Origin: VAZQ01 sp963841705
GTDB lineage: Bacteria > Pseudomonadota > Alphaproteobacteria > Rhizobiales > Xanthobacteraceae
DNA length: 64,000 nt
Assembly (NCBI GenBank): GCA_963841705.1
Contig: CAWJDY010000063.1
Location: forward strand, 1-64,000
Direction of reading: 5' to 3'
Made by a program: the position numbers and the translations under genes. The notes beneath the pieces were generated by a model, which was not told the DNA's origin, did not search any database, and worked only from the letters and a program-made list of their open reading frames with translations. Below, piece after piece: positions 61,300 to 64,000 of this stretch (positions are counted from its first letter, which is position 1; every line of letters starts with the position of its first letter).

Positions 61300-63219
61300 T
61301 TACGCCTGCGGCTGCGGCTCGAGCCCGCCGGTATCCGGGCGCGGCCGCGGCTTGCCGGCAGGCGGCACGGCGGAGCCGCGCGGGGTTATCGGCTCAATCA
61401 CGGATTCGCGGGTCGGCCGCTTGCCGGCAAGGAGGTCCTTGATCTCATCGCCGGAGAGGGTTTCGAACTCGAGGAGGCTCTTGGCGAGCAGCTCGAGATC
61501 CGTACGTTTGTGCTCCAGAATGTCTTGGGCTTCGCCGTAGCCCGCTTCGACCAGACGCTTGATCTCGGCATCGATCTTGCGGCTCGTCTCTTCCGAGACG
61601 TTCTGCTGGCGGGCAACCTGATAGCCGAGGAAGACTTCGTCCTGGTTCTCGCCGTAAGCAACTGCGCCAAGCTGCTCCGATAATCCCCAGCGCGTCACCA
61701 TCATGCGCGCGAGCTTGGTCGCCTGCTCGATATCGGAGGCAGCACCCGAGGTGACCTTCTCCCGGCCAAACACCAGCTCCTCGGCGACGCGCCCCCCCAT
61801 CATGATGGCAAGCCGCGAGGTCATCTGCTCGAGGCTCATGGAAAGCTTGTCGCGTTCGGGGAGCTGCATGACCATGCCCAGAGCCCGCCCGCGGGGAATG
61901 ATAGTAGCCTTGTGCACGGGATCGGTCGCCTTGACGTTGAGCGCCACGATCGCATGGCCACCTTCGTGATAAGCGGTGAGCAGCTTCTCCTCCTCGGTCA
62001 TGACTAGGGATTTGCGCTCCGCACCCATCATGACCTTGTCTTTGGCATCCTCGAACTCGACCTGCGTCACCATGCGCTTGTTGCGCCGTGCCGCCATCAA
62101 GGCAGCCTCGTTCACCAGGTTCATAAGGTCGGCGCCGGAGAAACCTGGCGTGCCACGGGCGGTGGTCTTGAGATTGACGTCGGGCGCGAGCGGCACCTTG
62201 CGCACGTGCACCTTGAGGATCTGCTCGCGGCCGACCACGTCCGGATTGGGAACGATGACCTGGCGGTCAAAGCGGCCGGGCCGCAACAAGGCCGGATCGA
62301 GCACGTCAGGACGGTTGGTCGCCGCGATGAGGATGATGCCCTCGTTCGCTTCGAACCCATCCATCTCTACCAGCAGCTGATTGAGCGTCTGCTCGCGCTC
62401 GTCGTTGCCGCCGCCGAGCCCCGCTCCGCGGTGGCGGCCCACGGCATCGATCTCATCGATGAAAATGATGCAGGGCGCGTTCTTCTTCGCCTGCTCGAAC
62501 ATGTCGCGCACGCGCGAGGCGCCGACGCCCACGAACATCTCGACGAAGTCCGAGCCTGAGATGGTAAAGAACGGCACGTTCGCTTCCCCGGCGATCGCGC
62601 GCGCGAGCAACGTCTTGCCGGTCCCGGGCGGCCCAACCAGCAGAACGCCGCGCGGGATGCGCCCGCCGAGGCGCTGAAATTTCCCAGGATCGCGCAGGAA
62701 CTCGACGATCTCCTGCAGGTCCTGCTTGGCCTCATCGACCCCGGCCACGTCCTCGAAAGTGACGCGCCCGTGGGCCTCGGTCAAAAGCTTGGCCCGGCTC
62801 TTGCCGAAGCCGAGAGCCTTGCCGCCGGCACCCTGCATCTGTCGGGAGAGGAAGATCCACACCCCGATGAGCGCAATGAAAGGAAGCCACGACACGAGGA
62901 GCGAGACGAACCAGGGAACATCGTTCTGCTGCGGCCGGGCGGTAATGGAGACGCCCTTGCCATAGAGCCGCTGGACCAGGCTGGGGTCATTCGGAGCGTA
63001 GGTCTGAAAACTGCGGCCGTCGGTAAAGGTGCCGTGGATTTCCGGCCCCTGGATCAGGACATCGCGTACCCGGCCTTGATCGACCTCACTGAGGAGCTGC
63101 GAGAAGGAGATGTCCTGGGCGCTGGTGCGCTGACCCGGGTTTTGAAACAGCGTGAAAAGGGCGAGCAGCAGAAGGACGATAATCACCCACAGGGCGAAGT
63201 TGCGCAGGTTGGCATTCAT
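61300..63219 (-). CDS. ftsH: ATP-dependent zinc metalloprotease FtsH
   Basis: The 639-residue membrane AAA+ protease degrades misassembled membrane proteins and selected regulators. It has two N-terminal helices (ANLRNFALWVIIVLLLLALF; LLVSWLPFIALIGVWIFLSR), Walker A VGPPGTGKTLLARA, Walker B CIIFIDEIDAVGRHRG, the second region of homology ATNRPDVLDPALLRPGRFD, and the zinc site AYHEGGHAIVA (HExxH) in the protease domain. I chose ATG 63219 (MNANLRNFALW), the family start; an open extension to 63267 has no similarity. The tail ends with Pro-rich sequence. Confidence 0.97.
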   Translation of the reverse strand: MNANLRNFALWVIIVLLLLALFTLFQNPGQRTSAQDISFSQLLSEVDQGRVRDVLIQGPEIHGTFTDGRSFQTYAPNDPSLVQRLYGKGVSITARPQQNDVPWFVSLLVSWLPFIALIGVWIFLSRQMQGAGGKALGFGKSRAKLLTEAHGRVTFEDVAGVDEAKQDLQEIVEFLRDPGKFQRLGGRIPRGVLLVGPPGTGKTLLARAIAGEANVPFFTISGSDFVEMFVGVGASRVRDMFEQAKKNAPCIIFIDEIDAVGRHRGAGLGGGNDEREQTLNQLLVEMDGFEANEGIILIAATNRPDVLDPALLRPGRFDRQVIVPNPDVVGREQILKVHVRKVPLAPDVNLKTTARGTPGFSGADLMNLVNEAALMAARRNKRMVTQVEFEDAKDKVMMGAERKSLVMTEEEKLLTAYHEGGHAIVALNVKATDPVHKATIIPRGRALGMVMQLPERDKLSMSLEQMTSRLAIMMGGRVAEELVFGREKVTSGAASDIEQATKLARMMVTRWGLSEQLGAVAYGENQDEVFLGYQVARQQNVSEETSRKIDAEIKRLVEAGYGEAQDILEHKRTDLELLAKSLLEFETLSGDEIKDLLAGKRPTRESVIEPITPRGSAVPPAGKPRPRPDTGGLEPQPQA

Positions 63220-63394
63220 CCCTTGTCCTAACTTGCTTGGCCGTGGGTCATCCCCTAGCCCAGCCATACTATCTACCAGTTACGACCGATTCGCGTCCGT
63301 GGCCGTAACAATCTAAGCACCGCGCAACCTTCTGCCAAGAGAACGGGTTTCTTCTTTATTTTTCGGCTAATTGGGGGGGAACTCGCTGCTGGCG

Positions 63395-64000
63395 CTAAGT
63401 CCGCCGCGGCGGCGCGGCCTCAACGGTCAGTCCGGTCTTGTTCAGGGTCACCATTGCGCCGGCCAGCGTGCGGCGCAGCCGTAAGCTGCCGGCCTGCCTT
63501 GCCGCTGCGAGCACGCCGTACAATGCCTCCAGCTTCCCGAGTTGCGCCGGCCCCTCGTCACCGGTCTTTGCGACGGCGCGCGCAAGCAGCCTGATCGCAA
63601 TCTCTGCAGGCAGGGCAAAGAAGGTCTCTGCATCAAGCACGAGCGCCTCGGCATTGGCGAAAGGCCTTCGCAAGACCTGCGCCGCTGCAACCTCAACCGC
63701 AGCCTCCAGCGCGGTTTCAGCCCGCTGCAGGCGGCGTGCAAAGAGCGCGATCCGGCCGGCATCAAGACCCTCCCGCGCGAGCGCCGGCATCAGCTCGCGC
63801 AGCCGCGAGCGCGCAAAACGCGGATCGCGGTTGGACGCATCCTCAACGTAGGGGATGCGGGCCGCTTGCAGCGTTGCAATGAGCCGCGCCTTCGGCATCT
63901 CAAGGAAAGGGCGCACCAGCAACAGTGCTCCGCGCGTGCCCCCCTGCACCATGCCTCCACTGCATCCGGCATGGTCCGGCATTGGTCGCGGCGCGCTCCT
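63395..64000 (-). CDS. tilS: tRNA(Ile)-lysidine synthetase, C-terminal part (runs off the window)
   Basis: The visible residues include LLLVRPFLEMPKARLIATLQ, YVEDASNRDPRFARSRLREL and a C-terminal substrate domain (AGSLRLRRTLAGAMVTLNKT). This is the C-terminal half of TilS, which converts cytidine 34 of tRNA-Ile(CAU) to lysidine. The N-terminal P-loop-like SGGxDS motif lies outside the window; the frame is open to base 64000. TilS next to FtsH on the same strand is the usual order in Rhizobiales. An ATG at 63982 is internal. Confidence 0.85.
   Translation of the reverse strand, partial: RSAPRPMPDHAGCSGGMVQGGTRGALLLVRPFLEMPKARLIATLQAARIPYVEDASNRDPRFARSRLRELMPALAREGLDAGRIALFARRLQRAETALEAAVEVAAAQVLRRPFANAEALVLDAETFFALPAEIAIRLLARAVAKTGDEGPAQLGKLEALYGVLAAARQAGSLRLRRTLAGAMVTLNKTGLTVEAAPPRRT

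Overview
The window looks like chromosome from a GC-rich alphaproteobacterium of the order Hyphomicrobiales (Rhizobiales), most like the Bradyrhizobium/Xanthobacteraceae group. The reasons are GlnD, PBP1A, FtsH and TilS of alphaproteobacterial type, several periplasmic proteins of the ABC_sub_bind family, many palindromic REP-like repeats, and frequent GTG/TTG starts. This is inference from gene content and base composition; no rRNA or intact tRNA is present to confirm it.

Left end to 4 kb: decayed IS66, a broken TPR/O-GlcNAc-transferase gene, remnants of DUF1330 and HigB with an intact HigA, a tRNA-Val remnant, then gluconokinase. 4.2-8.3 kb: an operon for a three-subunit molybdenum hydroxylase with a CoxG-like protein. 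At about 8.73 kb two truncated genes meet tail to tail in a deletion scar, followed by OsmC and a sulfonate/nitrate-type ABC importer on the minus strand (9.9-12.7 kb). 13-18 kb holds housekeeping genes (glnD, PBP1A). 18.2-21.9 kb holds an SDR, an Lrp-type regulator, ornithine aminotransferase and an amidinotransferase that together suggest arginine/ornithine catabolism.

21.9-43.5 kb is the accessory core. It has fragments of a sugar permease, an IS630 transposase and a TRAP permease surrounding a coupled periplasmic binding protein plus SDF symporter. It continues with HpaB, a truncated HigA, a pair of membrane GTPases, an ABC_sub_bind protein, LysR, an intact IS630 with a frameshift window, an XRE regulator, a zinc-ribbon/L,D-transpeptidase fusion, a tiny membrane protein, a fibronectin-like secreted protein and a MauG-type dihaem protein. 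Fragments of ABC_sub_bind and HpaB then precede a DapA-like lyase and an LLM monooxygenase.

43.4-58.5 kb contains two catabolic clusters arranged back to back. The minus-strand cluster has a MetE-like protein, a binding protein, two permeases (no ATPase) and an orphan molybdenum hydroxylase large subunit. The plus-strand cluster has a complete Liv-type ABC importer (KHMGF) followed by HyuB/HyuA, consistent with uptake and ATP-dependent hydrolysis of a hydantoin- or oxoproline-like compound. The right end carries another ABC_sub_bind protein, a promoter-terminator unit beside a DUF5681 remnant, a truncated ABC_sub_bind gene, ftsH, and the 3' part of tilS running off the window.

The best candidates for something not well described are the binding protein plus SDF symporter pair (23.2-25.4 kb), the GTPase pair (27.4-30.2 kb) and the zinc-ribbon/L,D-transpeptidase fusion (34.7-37.1 kb).
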